A stretch of DNA of 64,000 nt, taken from contig NW_012236515.1 of assembly GCF_000787575.1 (NCBI RefSeq), forward strand, positions 417,892-481,891, given 5' to 3'. The notes under the pieces were generated by a model. That model saw nothing but the letters and a program-made list of their open reading frames with translations, was not told the origin of the DNA and ran no database searches. Position numbers and translations under genes: made by a program. Positions within the stretch are counted from its first letter, which is position 1, and each line of letters begins with the position of its first letter. This document shows positions 53,081 through 63,665 of this stretch, in pieces. This DNA comes from Acytostelium subglobosum LB1. Its lineage: Eukaryota; Evosea; Eumycetozoa; Acytosteliales; Acytosteliaceae.

Positions 53081-54484
53081 ATGACTATTGGAGCAAATAC
53101 TAGACTAAAGGCATGCGATCCAGATTGCAATAGAAAACCATTGAAGAATCTTTTGGCTGGAAAGGATAAACCATATAAGGGTCGAAAGGATTCAGGTGTA
53201 TCTTCTACTTTAAAGACAATGATGGAGGCACAACAATTGATTAAATCAATAGAGGATAAGAAGAAGATGAGACAGAAGCAACATGAGAAGAATAATCAAC
53301 TAAAGAAGTTACAAAAGGAGCAGAATGAGAGAGAGCGCGAACAGAGGGAGCTCAGAGAGAAGCTGGGATTGCCCGCACCCAACGCGACCACTACGACAAC
53401 GACAACAACAACTACCACGACCGCCGCATCAACTGAAGCGACTGAAGATGAGACCAAAGTTGACGGCGATGATGAACAAACAACGATCATTGACAAAAAG
53501 AGCAAGAAGACAAAGAAACAACAAGATAAGGAGGATGCCAAGAAGGCTGGACATGACGCAGAGACTGATTATAAGGAGGAGAAGTACAAGTTGGAGGTTA
53601 TGCTTGGAATGAGAGCACCAAAGCCAAACTCAGAGTTGTTGGAGGATGAGGAGGGAGAGGAGGAGCATGCCGACACTGACAAGAAGAAGAGAAAGAAGAG
53701 AAAGAAGGGCGAGAAGATCAAGACGATCGATGCCGAGGCCAAGGCAAAGAGCGATGCTCCCGAGGACAACCTCAAGAACATCCAACAAATGAAGGGAGAA
53801 TCCATCACCAAGTACAAGAAGCGTCTATTCAACGAGATTGTAGAGGATAAGAGGAAGAAGTCAACGACCTATCAGAAGAGGAAGGAGTATGTAGTTTATT
53901 TGATTGATTGATTGCGAGCGAGCGAGATCTAACCATGCATGTCCACACTCAATCACAGGTTCATGAAGGAGAAGAAGCTAACAGAGAAGCTGAAGAAGAA
54001 GGAGAAGAGATTGGGCATTGATAGTGATGACGAGGATGAGTTTGATGAACAACAGGTGCAACAGGAGCAACAACAACAGAATGGTGGCGCGACAAAGAAG
54101 CGAAGAGTGAAGGACTTCTCAGAGCTGAAGGATGATCTGAAGTTTGGCGAGCAAGCCGAACGCCCACCAACACTGCCCGCCATAAAGGATCTGGCCGCCA
54201 AGAAGCTGGCCAACTCCAAGGCGTCGGCACAGAGAAGCTACCTGTGGCAGCAGCAGCAGGCCAACAATGGCGAGGAGGAGGACGACGAGCAGAAGGCCGC
54301 CAGGGAGCAGCTGCGACTGCAACAGCGCAGAGACGATATACAGAAGCAGCGATTCGAGAACTTGAGGAGCAAGGTCATCGAGAACTATCGCCAGTCCAAG
54401 AAGATCAAGAGGCAGCGCGAGGCTATTCAGTCTAATAATGCCGATGGTGAGAAGACGAATAAACAACCAAAGTTCTATCTTTAG
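53081..54484 (+). CDS. CCDC137-like basic coiled-coil protein
   Basis: Nucleolar or ribosome-biogenesis-associated protein in animals (CCDC137/RaRF); the amoeba role is inferred. Exons 53081-53886 and 53959-54484 join in phase to 443 residues. N-terminal KPLKNLLAGKDKPYKGRKD and a long Lys/Glu/Arg coiled coil are interrupted by a poly-Thr run (about 105-116). The conserved block is MKGESITKYKKRLFNEI, then a KRKEFMKEKKLTEKLKKKEK helix across the splice, and later LKFGEQAERPPTLPAIKDL, which matches KFGEVVLQPPELTARP of CCDC137. A Gln-rich C-terminal coiled coil ends at KFYL. The intron contains TTGATTGATTG and GAGCGAGCGAG runs. Confidence 0.82.
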
Positions 54485-54511
54485 ATGATGCAACTACTAA
54501 GTAGCTAGCCT

Positions 54512-55213
54512 TTATGATCTCTGTCTCTCCTTGACAGTGCCGTCAGCCTGACCAAAGTAGGCGCGACAGGCAACGTTGACAAACAGACCGGTCTCGACAA
54601 CACCTGGGATCATCTTGATCTGGGTGGCGATGGCGGGGACGTCGTTGAGAGTGTCGAACTGGGCGTCGATGATGAAGTTGCCGTTGTCACTGACGACTGG
54701 GCCGGCCTTGTTGACGGCCATACGCAGCACTGGGCGCAGCGACATGGTGGCCAGCTTCTTCATGACGGGCACGTAGGCCATTGGCACAACCTCGATGGGG
54801 ATACCCTTCTTCCATTGCTGGCCAAAGTGCTCGCTGTCCTTGGTGTAGTCGGCGACGACGACCATCTGCTTGGAGGCGTAGGCGACGACCTTCTCCTGCA
54901 GCTGGCAGGCACCACCACCCTTGATCAGGTTGAGGTCACGGTCGACCTCGTCGGCGCCATCAATTGTGATGTCGAGCTCGGGTGTCAGAGACAGGTCGGA
55001 CAATGTGAGACCGGCTTGAACGATCAGCTGGGTGGACTGGAATGATGTAGGCACGCATGTGACATTCAGACCGAGTTCCTTGATGCGATCGACCACATAC
55101 TTTATAGTTGAACCACTGCCGATTCCGACTCTAAGGCCACTCTTTAGACAATCATCAACAGCCTTGTATCCTGCCAACTTCTTTGCTTGTTCCAATGATT
55201 CCTTGGTGTTCAT
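54512..55213 (-). CDS. rpiA: Ribose-5-phosphate isomerase A
   Basis: Interconverts ribose-5-phosphate and ribulose-5-phosphate in the non-oxidative pentose phosphate pathway. 233 residues from MNTKESLEQAKKLAG; a longer frame upstream has no ATG. Family motifs are intact: VGIGSGSTIKYVVDRI (phosphate loop), VPTSFQS, ITIDGADEVDRDLNLIKGGG (catalytic Asp residues, Lys and Gly-rich loop), KVVAYASKQMVVVADYTK and the final MIPGVVETGLFVNVA. Intronless and unusually GC-rich (mostly codons ending G or C), as expected for a highly expressed gene. Convergent with the CCDC137-like gene, 27 bp apart. Confidence 0.96.
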   Translation of the reverse strand: MNTKESLEQAKKLAGYKAVDDCLKSGLRVGIGSGSTIKYVVDRIKELGLNVTCVPTSFQSTQLIVQAGLTLSDLSLTPELDITIDGADEVDRDLNLIKGGGACQLQEKVVAYASKQMVVVADYTKDSEHFGQQWKKGIPIEVVPMAYVPVMKKLATMSLRPVLRMAVNKAGPVVSDNGNFIIDAQFDTLNDVPAIATQIKMIPGVVETGLFVNVACRAYFGQADGTVKERQRS

Positions 55214-55837
55214 TCTTGTTATTAATTCTATAGAATTATTCAAGTTATGTATTATTATGAGTATGTATGTAAATATTTAAAGTGATGTTGATGTATGTCC
55301 ACTTTCGGAAATACTTTGTCGATGCCCGACTGTGAACGCGTTCAATTTGGGTCCTATGGTTCAATTTCCGGACTTCAATTTTTAATCAACAACGAGAGGA
55401 ATAGCTTTGGACTCTCCGATGGATAATGAACAGACTACCTTGGAGATACGCTAGACCTCATCAAAGGGGAACATCTTTGGAAGGGTATCAATGGAGGTGG
55501 GCTACGCTACTATGGTGTAGTAGTAATTCTTTATCTATCCTCGGAGAGCCCAATGTTATCCTCTTTGGATATAACCTTTGGACGAGGATCATATATGTGT
55601 AGTTGTTTACAACTCGGGTTGGGTTTCTAGTTATAACTTACAAATATAATGGTCACCATTATTTACATATATTATCTGTACAGCTACATGATAAATGATG
55701 AATGACATGTGAAGTTGTTGTCGAATAATAAAACATAAACAATCCACACACACTCTCTCCAAGATCTAAACAATCCTAATTTAGTCAAAGATATTAGTAT
55801 CATTGTTGTAGTTGAGGAGGTTGTACATACAGATAGA
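55214..55837. other. 624-bp spacer with a cluster of inverted repeats
   Basis: No protein gene seen. Between about 55406 and 55590 there are nested imperfect inverted repeats: TTGGACTCTCCGATGGATAA (from 55407) pairs with TTATCTATCCTCGGAGAGCCCAA (55531-55553); further hairpins lie inside (CTACTATGGTGTAGTAG near 55508) and just outside (ATCCTC...GAGGAT, 55557-55588). This could be a structured RNA of about 150-190 nt or a small palindromic element. The last 60 bp are the AT-rich leader of the next gene. Confidence 0.4.
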
Positions 55838-57982
55838 ATGAAGACTATACTTGGAAATGTATACCTTCGTAGTATATTGTTCAGTTGGGTTCACAAGCTC
55901 AATGTACATGACATGGTGTTGTCATCTCGATTCATTCAAGAACCAATCAATCATCATTTGATCAAGTACAATGATCGCACCTCTATCACTCAACTACTAC
56001 AATCAAACTTATATTCATTGCTACTCGACAAGTTGACGCACAGCCCGCAGTGTCCTCGTCTGCACTTCCCCGACGACTCAATTGAGCACATATGTAAACA
56101 TGTCACGAGCGAACCATTGGCTTCATTGCTAATGGCCGCCACTCCATATCAACCACACACATCAAAGGATATATATCTACGTTGGATCGACTGGTGCGCA
56201 TTCAATGGCAACATCATAATACTCGAGCACTTGATACGAACGTGCAAGCCATCACACTTCAATGTGGACACAACAACGTTGATACGAGCAATATGTAAAC
56301 ACAATCATCCCCACATACTTCTGGACATGCTGATAAAGAGTGGCGACGTCGTTATCAATGATGGGCAACTGGTGGATGCTGAGACCATAGGCATTCTCCT
56401 CCGCTCGGCCATCACCCACTCAAACGAATCAATGCTCAACATGTTCCTCACAATGCACAAGTATCACTCAGCCAGTCTCAACAAGTTGGAGCAGCCCGAC
56501 CTCAAGCTCAGCCCCGACGATATCTTCCTCTGGCTGATCACATCAAACTTCAAACTCTCCACCATACTATCACTCAGTCCACACTACAAATTCAACGAAC
56601 AACACTTATACAAGTTCTGTCTACAACTGCTCACCGGAACCATACCAACAACCCGACATCGTCTTGCACTGCTTGAGCACTTTGTCATCAACGACATGCA
56701 TCAGACTCATCTTACATACGAGTCGGCCAATCTAAAGGCACAATCATGTGTCATTGGCAATATGACGACAGCAAAGGAGTTGTTGATCACTCTCATGGAG
56801 ATGTTACCAGGCACGCCGCACCTGATACGCATGTGCACAGGCAATGAGAGACAGTATGGAATCGCTCGTCATCTCATGTCCATCAGCATTGACGATGTGG
56901 AGTTTACACAGTATGTCAGAAGGCAATACTCAATCGTTGGCAGCATCCCTGTTGAGGTGATGTTTGAAACTGCTGTCCGACAGAACAATACCGAGCATAT
57001 TGAACCATTCATCAAACACAGCCATCAGTCCTCGCCCGACAACTTCTACCTTTTCTTCGTGTTGATGCAGGCGTCCAAGGTGGAGACGATCGCCACATTG
57101 TACAAACACAGACTGACCTATCCATCAATGTGCGAGGATCTGATCGAGATGGCCATGAATCATGGCAATCGAGAGATCTTGGACTTTGTCGTCAAGACCT
57201 TCTTGGTCCCATCGGGCCTCTCATTGCGTCCTGGAAACATTGCAAAATTCTTCAAGAACAAAGACAACATTCAATACTTGCTCAAGGCCGACAAGTCCGA
57301 TCAGCTATATGATCTCGGCAAGAACTTGGTGATCACAGCACTGGGCGACACGTCGTCCTGCCTCATGGTCGTGCCATACTTCTTTGAGATCATCAACAAA
57401 TGGTTTGCCAACATCAAGTATGTCAAGGAGATGGCGCCAGTGTACAAGGCCGGCGTGCAATGTGCAGCATTCATTGGACGCATCGATATCTTAGATTTCC
57501 TGATCAAGCATGGACTGGCATCGCACCACATGGTCCCAACGTGGGTGCCCGTACACGGATGCCAAGACGAAACATTGGACTATCTGTTTGAGAACAATAT
57601 GTTGATCACTGATGATGGCTTCATGGTGTCGGCCATCTCGACAACATGCTCAAGAGGTTCAATAGAGTTGTACAGCAAGTTAAAGTCCATAGCCAAGCCC
57701 GATCAGGAATACTCGGAGGACCATGTGATCAATGCCTACAAGTATGGCAGGGTACAACTCATTGATTATATACATCGCAATGTGTATCCAGAGTGGAGAA
57801 TCAATCATATCAGCATGGCCATTAATCATGGACAACTGGAAGTAATACAATACTATGTACAAACAGCAAAACCAAGCAAAGAGCAACTGGATCACCTCAA
57901 GCAAGTTGCCATATCAACTAATCCTGTTGCCAACATGGAGATCATCAAGTACCTGGACAGTGTAAGGCTGCTGGCTTCGTGA
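55838..57982 (+). CDS. Ankyrin-repeat-like dictyostelid family protein
   Basis: 714 residues, intronless. It belongs to a large dictyostelid family with a short N-terminal F-box-like segment (VYLRSILFSWVHKLNVHDMV) followed by degenerate ankyrin-type helix pairs. Typical units have the pattern ...A..GNI.ILEHLI..., for example WCAFNGNIIILEHLIRTC, AAFIGRIDILDFLIKHGL, MNHGNREILDFVVKTF and INHGQLEVIQYYVQTA. No catalytic motif. Probably a protein-interaction scaffold; nothing in the neighbourhood suggests a partner. Near the 3' flank (58000-58090) TTTTGCAGATGCAAAA and GTTGAAAG/TTTTCAACG make small inverted repeats. Confidence 0.82.
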   Translation: MKTILGNVYLRSILFSWVHKLNVHDMVLSSRFIQEPINHHLIKYNDRTSITQLLQSNLYSLLLDKLTHSPQCPRLHFPDDSIEHICKHVTSEPLASLLMAATPYQPHTSKDIYLRWIDWCAFNGNIIILEHLIRTCKPSHFNVDTTTLIRAICKHNHPHILLDMLIKSGDVVINDGQLVDAETIGILLRSAITHSNESMLNMFLTMHKYHSASLNKLEQPDLKLSPDDIFLWLITSNFKLSTILSLSPHYKFNEQHLYKFCLQLLTGTIPTTRHRLALLEHFVINDMHQTHLTYESANLKAQSCVIGNMTTAKELLITLMEMLPGTPHLIRMCTGNERQYGIARHLMSISIDDVEFTQYVRRQYSIVGSIPVEVMFETAVRQNNTEHIEPFIKHSHQSSPDNFYLFFVLMQASKVETIATLYKHRLTYPSMCEDLIEMAMNHGNREILDFVVKTFLVPSGLSLRPGNIAKFFKNKDNIQYLLKADKSDQLYDLGKNLVITALGDTSSCLMVVPYFFEIINKWFANIKYVKEMAPVYKAGVQCAAFIGRIDILDFLIKHGLASHHMVPTWVPVHGCQDETLDYLFENNMLITDDGFMVSAISTTCSRGSIELYSKLKSIAKPDQEYSEDHVINAYKYGRVQLIDYIHRNVYPEWRINHISMAINHGQLEVIQYYVQTAKPSKEQLDHLKQVAISTNPVANMEIIKYLDSVRLLAS

Positions 57983-58197
57983 TGTGATTGGGATTAACTC
58001 ACTTTTTTGAACTTTTGCAGATGCAAAAAGGTTCGTTGAAAGTTGCAAAATATCGATTTTCAACGTTTTTTCATTAAAACTTTTGACCTTTGAGAGCTCC
58101 CCATCATTCATTCTTTCATTCATTCATTCATCATTAGACCTTATAACTATCTGCAAACATTAATATTTGTTGTACAATTATATATATATTAGTAGGA

Positions 58198-59685
58198 ATG
58201 TCATATAGCTCTACACCACCTTCAAATATATTGGCGGGATGGCCTGGAGACTCGAGGCCAGCCCCTGTGGCCCCAAACGCCCCAACTACTTTGTTTGACG
58301 AAACACATGCACAGACAAGCCACACTCACATCGATGCCAGTCGCAATAAGATATGGATAGTACTGAATCAGACGTCGTATGTCGGTGGCGATACGGTCAG
58401 TGGCACAGTCGAACTAGATTGTCACATTCCCTTCAATGCAAAGGGCGTGCTGGCCAAGTTCAAAGGCTTCGAGCGAGTCTGGCTGCAAGAGCATCGTCTA
58501 GAGACAGAGGGCGAGGGCAATGACAAGCGAACCGTACAGAAATTGATCGATCATCGTGAGAACAAAGAGTTCTTCCGCTCATCGATATGCGTATATCCTC
58601 AGCAGGGCATTGTCAACCCAGGCCACTACTCATTCCCCTTTCAGTATCAGCTGCCACCCACCCTACCCGGCACATTCAGCGAGGAGGGCAAGGACGCCAC
58701 AGGCAACTACCAGGGCACGATCATGTACAAGGTCAAGGCCACGGTGGACGTTGCTCACAAGCACGACCTCAAGGCCACGAGTCGCCTGGTCGTCAACGAG
58801 AGATGCAACGATCTGGTCAAGCCAAACTATGCTGAGAATCGCAAGTCCTTCCTGCTGACCAAGGGCAAGCTGGTGGCACAAGTGTGGATGAACAAGAATG
58901 TCTACTACCCCGGAGAGACACTCGTCAACAAGGTCAAGATCAACAACACATCAATCAAGGAAACACGTCGTATATCAATCAAGGTGTCACAACGCATCGA
59001 GCTTCGAGCACACCTCTATTATCGAACATTGAACAAACAGGTCTACAAACAAGAGTACGACGGTGTACCTCCATGCTTCTATGGCAAGCGATACCTGCCG
59101 TTCAGCATCCCCGTGCACATCAAGCCCTCGTCGTCGATTGGCGAGCACATTCGCTCCGTCTACCAGGTCGAGGTGGAGTTTGACATTCCAGGCGCACTGG
59201 ATCTCGTCGTCACACTGCCACTCACAGTGTTTGCGCCACAGTTCCTCTATTCAACGCTGCCGCCCCAGCCACCCAGCGCCCCACTTCCACCCGATGTCAG
59301 CTACCGCCACCCATGGGAAGACGATGAACAGGTCAAGAATTGCAATCAATGCAAGGAGAAGTTCTCGTTGTTTGTTCGCAAGCATCATTGTCGTCACTGC
59401 ATGAAGGTGTTCTGTTCCAAGTGCTGTGCACGCGAGTCCACAATCCTAAATCTGGGCTTCTCACATCCTGTCAAAGTGTGCGAGGAGTGCTTCCCCAAGG
59501 CACTGATTGGCGGCGCCAAGTTTGAGTCGGCCAAGCAATTCGAACAATCCTACCAAGAGGCATTGGCACAGTACAACTCAAAGTATCCATGGCTTGAGCA
59601 GCAACACAAAGGAGGTCAACTGAGTACCAAAGACGTAACAGTATCCAGTAGTAATGGTCATGGAAATGGTAGTTATCACTATTAG
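58198..59685 (+). CDS. adcA: Arrestin-domain protein with FYVE finger (AdcA-like)
   Basis: Endosomal arrestin-related adaptor. 495 residues, intronless. Arrestin N domain about 55-205 (KIWIVLNQTSYVGGDTVSG, VLAKFKGFERVWLQE, YSFPFQYQLPPTLPGTF), arrestin C domain about 220-350 (VAQVWMNKNVYYPGETL, RRISIKVSQRIEL, YLPFSIPVHIKPSSS), then a FYVE domain at about 370-435 with all signature parts: WEDD (WxxD), CNQC, RKHHCRHC, CSKCC, and VKVCEEC. FYVE domains bind PI(3)P on early endosomes. The same arrestin-FYVE layout is known for AdcA of D. discoideum. An acidic-free Ser/Gly tail follows. The first 50 residues are Pro/Ala-rich and His-containing, probably disordered. Confidence 0.92.
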   Translation: MSYSSTPPSNILAGWPGDSRPAPVAPNAPTTLFDETHAQTSHTHIDASRNKIWIVLNQTSYVGGDTVSGTVELDCHIPFNAKGVLAKFKGFERVWLQEHRLETEGEGNDKRTVQKLIDHRENKEFFRSSICVYPQQGIVNPGHYSFPFQYQLPPTLPGTFSEEGKDATGNYQGTIMYKVKATVDVAHKHDLKATSRLVVNERCNDLVKPNYAENRKSFLLTKGKLVAQVWMNKNVYYPGETLVNKVKINNTSIKETRRISIKVSQRIELRAHLYYRTLNKQVYKQEYDGVPPCFYGKRYLPFSIPVHIKPSSSIGEHIRSVYQVEVEFDIPGALDLVVTLPLTVFAPQFLYSTLPPQPPSAPLPPDVSYRHPWEDDEQVKNCNQCKEKFSLFVRKHHCRHCMKVFCSKCCARESTILNLGFSHPVKVCEECFPKALIGGAKFESAKQFEQSYQEALAQYNSKYPWLEQQHKGGQLSTKDVTVSSSNGHGNGSYHY

Positions 59686-59901
59686 TTTGATCGATTGATC
59701 AATAACTTCACACAACAATGGACAAGTCGTCCTCTATCCCCATCCAACACTCCTCCCTTCCTTTGTAATAAATATCATAAAGTGGATGTTATTGTTATCA
59801 ACTGATTGTTGTTGTTTGTTGTTGGATGTAGGATATTGTAATATTGTTGCAAAGATGTCGCCACACCATGGCGAGGTACGTGTACATAATGTTGTGGAGG
59901 C

Positions 59902-62900
59902 CTACTGAGCCATCTCGACGTAGTTGGATGGGAACTATAGAGTAGTATATTATGTTAGTGAATGAAGCAAAGGTAAGCATGTGACCAACAAATAAGTACT
60001 TACCATTCCTGACTTGCCACGGAGTTCTCCTTGCCACCAATCGCTATCGACCTTCTTGATCAATGTAATCATGTCGTTCTCCTTGAAGGTGAGCTCGTCT
60101 GGCTGTTGCGCATCGTAGTCATAGACTGCCTTGTAGAGTGGTGCTGCTGGTGCTGAGGGCTTGGGGGCGGCAGGTTTTGGTGCAGCTGGCTTGGGCGCAC
60201 CTGGTGTTGGCAAAGGGGTACCGCGTCCGCCCTGAGCAGGCTTGGCACTACCTGGAGATGGGAGTGGCGTGCCGCGTCCGCCGGCTGGAGCACCGGCTGG
60301 CTTTGGAGCGCCAGGTGTTGGGAGTGGCGTGCCACGGCCACCGGCTGGAGCACCAGCTGGCTTGGGAGCGCCAGGTGTTGGCAGTGGCATACCTCTGCCT
60401 CCTGCTGGCTTGGCCATTGGTTGGCCTGGGGGTGGACCACCGGCGGCTGGCTTTGGTGCACCGACGCCTGGTGTTGGCAGTGGCATTCCTCTGCCTCCAG
60501 CAGCTGGCTTGCCTGCAGGCTTGCCAGCGCCTGGGTTTGGCATTGGAGCGCTCTTCTTAAGGCCGCCTGGGTTGGGCATTGGCATGCCTCTGCCGCCACC
60601 TCCGGGTGGCTTCATTGGAGCAGAGCCAGGCGCGGGCATCTTCTTGGGCATACCGCTGCCACCGCCATTGCCCGAGCTGAGATTCCTGCTGGGGTTCTTC
60701 CTGACCTTGTTGATTCCAGTAGAACCTGGCAGGCCTGATGCTATATGTACAGTGTTCTTCTTGAACATTGGCTCCTTGTGCATCTCGTCCTTGACAAACT
60801 TGCATGTGTTGTTGCTGTTCTTCTTCTTGTGGTACTCGACGTCGGCTCCAACAAACAGGGAGAGCTGCGAGCCCTTTTGCTTGTTGATCTGGGCCATGAG
60901 CTCGGTCTTGAAGTCGCAGCACAGGGCAATGTCGCCAACCATTGGCGCGCGCACGAATATATAGTTGTCTCCCAAGTTGGACATGGAGAAGGTCTGCACC
61001 TCGGCCAGAGGCAGACGACGGTCGAGCAGGTACTGGGCCAGGTTCTTCTTCTGCTTGAGCTTGATCAGGTAGATGGCCTGCTTGGTGACGATGAGGAAAC
61101 GCGGGCTCATCTTGTTGGCAGAGAGCAGTGGATGGACGATGATCTGGCACTTGGCCGAGAAGATCACCTCCTCGTTCCTGCCTTCGGCCATCGCGTCCAG
61201 AAGGTAGTTCTGTGCACGAACGTCCAGGTAGTCACCAAAGTACTTGCGCACGCTGATCATGGAGAAACGTTGACGCTCCTTGCGGCCACCGATCACCTGC
61301 TCGGTCTGCATGCGCAGGTCGAAGAAGGGCGAGGCCTGCTTCCAAGCGCGGTAGTAGCCCTGGATGGTCTGGGCACAACGCTGACGGTAGAGCTTATAGT
61401 TCCTAAAGGCGTTCTTAATACGGTTGGAGCACTCGTACTGGAAGGCCTTGTAGGTACGGTAGGCGTTCTTGATACGCGACGCCATGTCGTGCCAGTAGCG
61501 CTCACGTGTCTCTTCGAGCGCGAACAGCATCTCGGGATACCTGATGAAGATCTTGGTCTTACCGATCTGGTACTGGCCCGTCTCGACGTTCTGCGAGGCG
61601 AGAATGGCGCGGCAACCGCCGAGCGCATCGCCCTTCCAAATGTTGTTGGCGGCGTAACAGGTCTTGTCGGAGAGCAGGTAGTAACGCTCCATGAACTTCT
61701 GGAAGAAGGTACGGTAGGCGAAACCAGCACGACGCACCTTGATGTTATCAAGCAGACCCAGATACTTGATCTGATGGAGCACACGTGGGCCATCAAAGAC
61801 GTTGGGTGTCTTGATATCGTTGGACTTGAGACAACGAATGTAGTGAGGTGTGGCCTTCATCAGGGTGGTGACAAGGTCGTTGGCCTGAGTCTTGATCTTG
61901 AAACCGGCAGTGGTGGGCAGCTTCTTTGAGTCGGGGTCGATCACATCTGGGAACAGGCCCACAAGGAACTTGTTGGTGGAGATCTGCAACAGCTCGAGAT
62001 GGTCCTTGAGCAGAGTGTCCTTGTTCTTCTCGATCATACCTGGGCCTTCGTAGATGACGTCTCCGGCATAATGCTTAACACAGAAGGCATTGCCTCTGCA
62101 GTCAAAGTGAGGGTTGGACGAGCAGACAGAGATACGCTGCAGCAGCGACTTGTCGGCACCGTCAGTCTGTGAGTGGACGGCACGGCACACATCATCCAAG
62201 ATGGAGAAGATACCAGGTGGGTTCTTGCCCTCGATCAGCTCACATACGATCTTGTTATCAAAGTACTGGATGGGCTCCCACTTGATACCCTCGCGCACGT
62301 ACTCCTCCTGCTCCATCTTGAGCGTGAACTCAATAAAGATCTGTTGCAACTTCTCATTCACATAGTTGATACAGAACTGCTCGAATCCATTACGATCGAA
62401 TACCTCGAATCCTGTTTGATTGATTGATTGAATGAGTTAGTTGGGAATGATCCCATGATCAATCACGTTATTGAGAAAGACATACCATAAATATCTAGGA
62501 CACCAATCATTAGACCGGTTGTGGTTGTGGCCATGGCTTGGTTGACACGGATAACGAGCCAGTTGAAGAGACGGTCGTAGATGGCCTTGGCAAGGGCGTC
62601 ACGACCAGAGATGGCCTGAGCCTTGTTGAGAGGCACGTTGTATTGGGTACCACGCTGATTGCCGTGCTTGGTCTCCAGTTGACGGAACTCGAGAGCGGTC
62701 TTGAGGAAGTTGGCTGGCACGTCCAGGAGCTGAGCAGCAAAGTCCAACACGGACTTATCTGAAACGACACACTTGTCACCCGGTTGCTCCGTGAAGTCGA
62801 TGTTGCCGACCCAGAGGATACCGGATATCAGCTTGAATATGTTGTACTGCTCCTGCGCCGTGATACCAATGACGTTCATGGCGTTACGTGTGGCGGCAAA

Positions 62901-63665
62901 CTCCTCGACATCGTCGACGCCGTCAATGTCCAGCGTGTTACCCTTGGTCAAGTAGGCAAAGTTCTCGGGGCCGTAGATGCCAAACTCGTCCTGCTCCTTC
63001 TTGGTGGCGCCGCGGCAGAACTGGTAGAAGATGTGGAAGTTACGCTCGCCGTTCAGCTGGAAGACGACACGCGACTTCTCCAGCAGGTAGTTGGTGATCT
63101 TGCCTCCCTCGGGCTCGTTCTTGCCGTTGAACTGGATCTCAAAGTACTTGCCGAAACGCGATGAGTTGTTGTTACGCAGCGTTTTGGCGTTACCAAACGC
63201 CTCGAGCAGCGGGTTGGTCTCGAGGATGATGGACTTGACGTGTTCGACCTTCTTGTTGCTGGAGCTGCCGTGCTCGCCACTGACGGCGGCGATGTACTGC
63301 ATGATCTTCTTGGCGGCCTCGGTCTTGCCGGCGCCCGACTCACCCGAAATGATGACACACTGGTTCTCCTTCTCGTTGATCATCGAACGGTAGGTCTGCT
63401 CGGCAATGCCAAAGACGTGGGGCGGCAGCTCGATACGCGACTTGCCCTCGTACTCGTGCAGGATCTCGTCCGTGTAGATTGGTATGGGCTTGAAGGGGTT
63501 GACCGAGATGAGCACGTCGCCAATGCTCGTGTAGATGATATCCTTCTCGAAACGCTTCTTCAAGTTCTCGAGGATCTGGTCATTGGTGACCTTGGACAAC
63601 AAAGTCATGTCGTCCAGACCCTCGTTCTTCATGGCGTTATTCCATTCTGCTTTCTTGTTTGCCAT
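59902..63665 (-). CDS. Long-tailed class I myosin heavy chain (MyoB/C/D type)
   Basis: Actin motor linking membranes to the cortex in endocytosis and pseudopod extension. Exons 63665-62486, 62411-60004 and 59934-59902 join in phase to about 1206 residues. Motor: GESGAGKT P-loop, NNNSSRFGK switch I, LDIYGFEVF switch II, FEQFCINYVNEKLQQ relay, and RGTQY, whose Thr lies at the TEDS-rule position 16 residues before DALAK, so PAK-type kinase activation is expected. The neck has two to three IQ-like segments (RIKNAYRTYKAF, RIKNAFRNYKLY, TIQGYYRAWK). TH1 is a basic membrane-binding domain, TH2 is Gly/Pro/Ala-rich with tandem repeats, and the SH3 domain (LYKAVYDYDAQQPDELTF...SDWWQGEL) is completed by the tiny last exon FPSNYVEMAQ. 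Confidence 0.95.
60161..60600 (-). repeat. GPA/TH2 minisatellite in myosin I
   Basis: Roughly seven to eight units of 57-60 bp coding for GGRGTPLPTPGAPKPAGAPA-like peptide, with the central copies nearly identical. This is the TH2 ATP-independent actin-binding region. Copy number is likely variable between strains. Confidence 0.85.

Noticed and set aside
60745-61929. 394-codon open frame on the plus strand
   Set aside because: It lies fully antisense to the myosin motor and TH1 domain; it results from the GC-rich codon use of the real gene.
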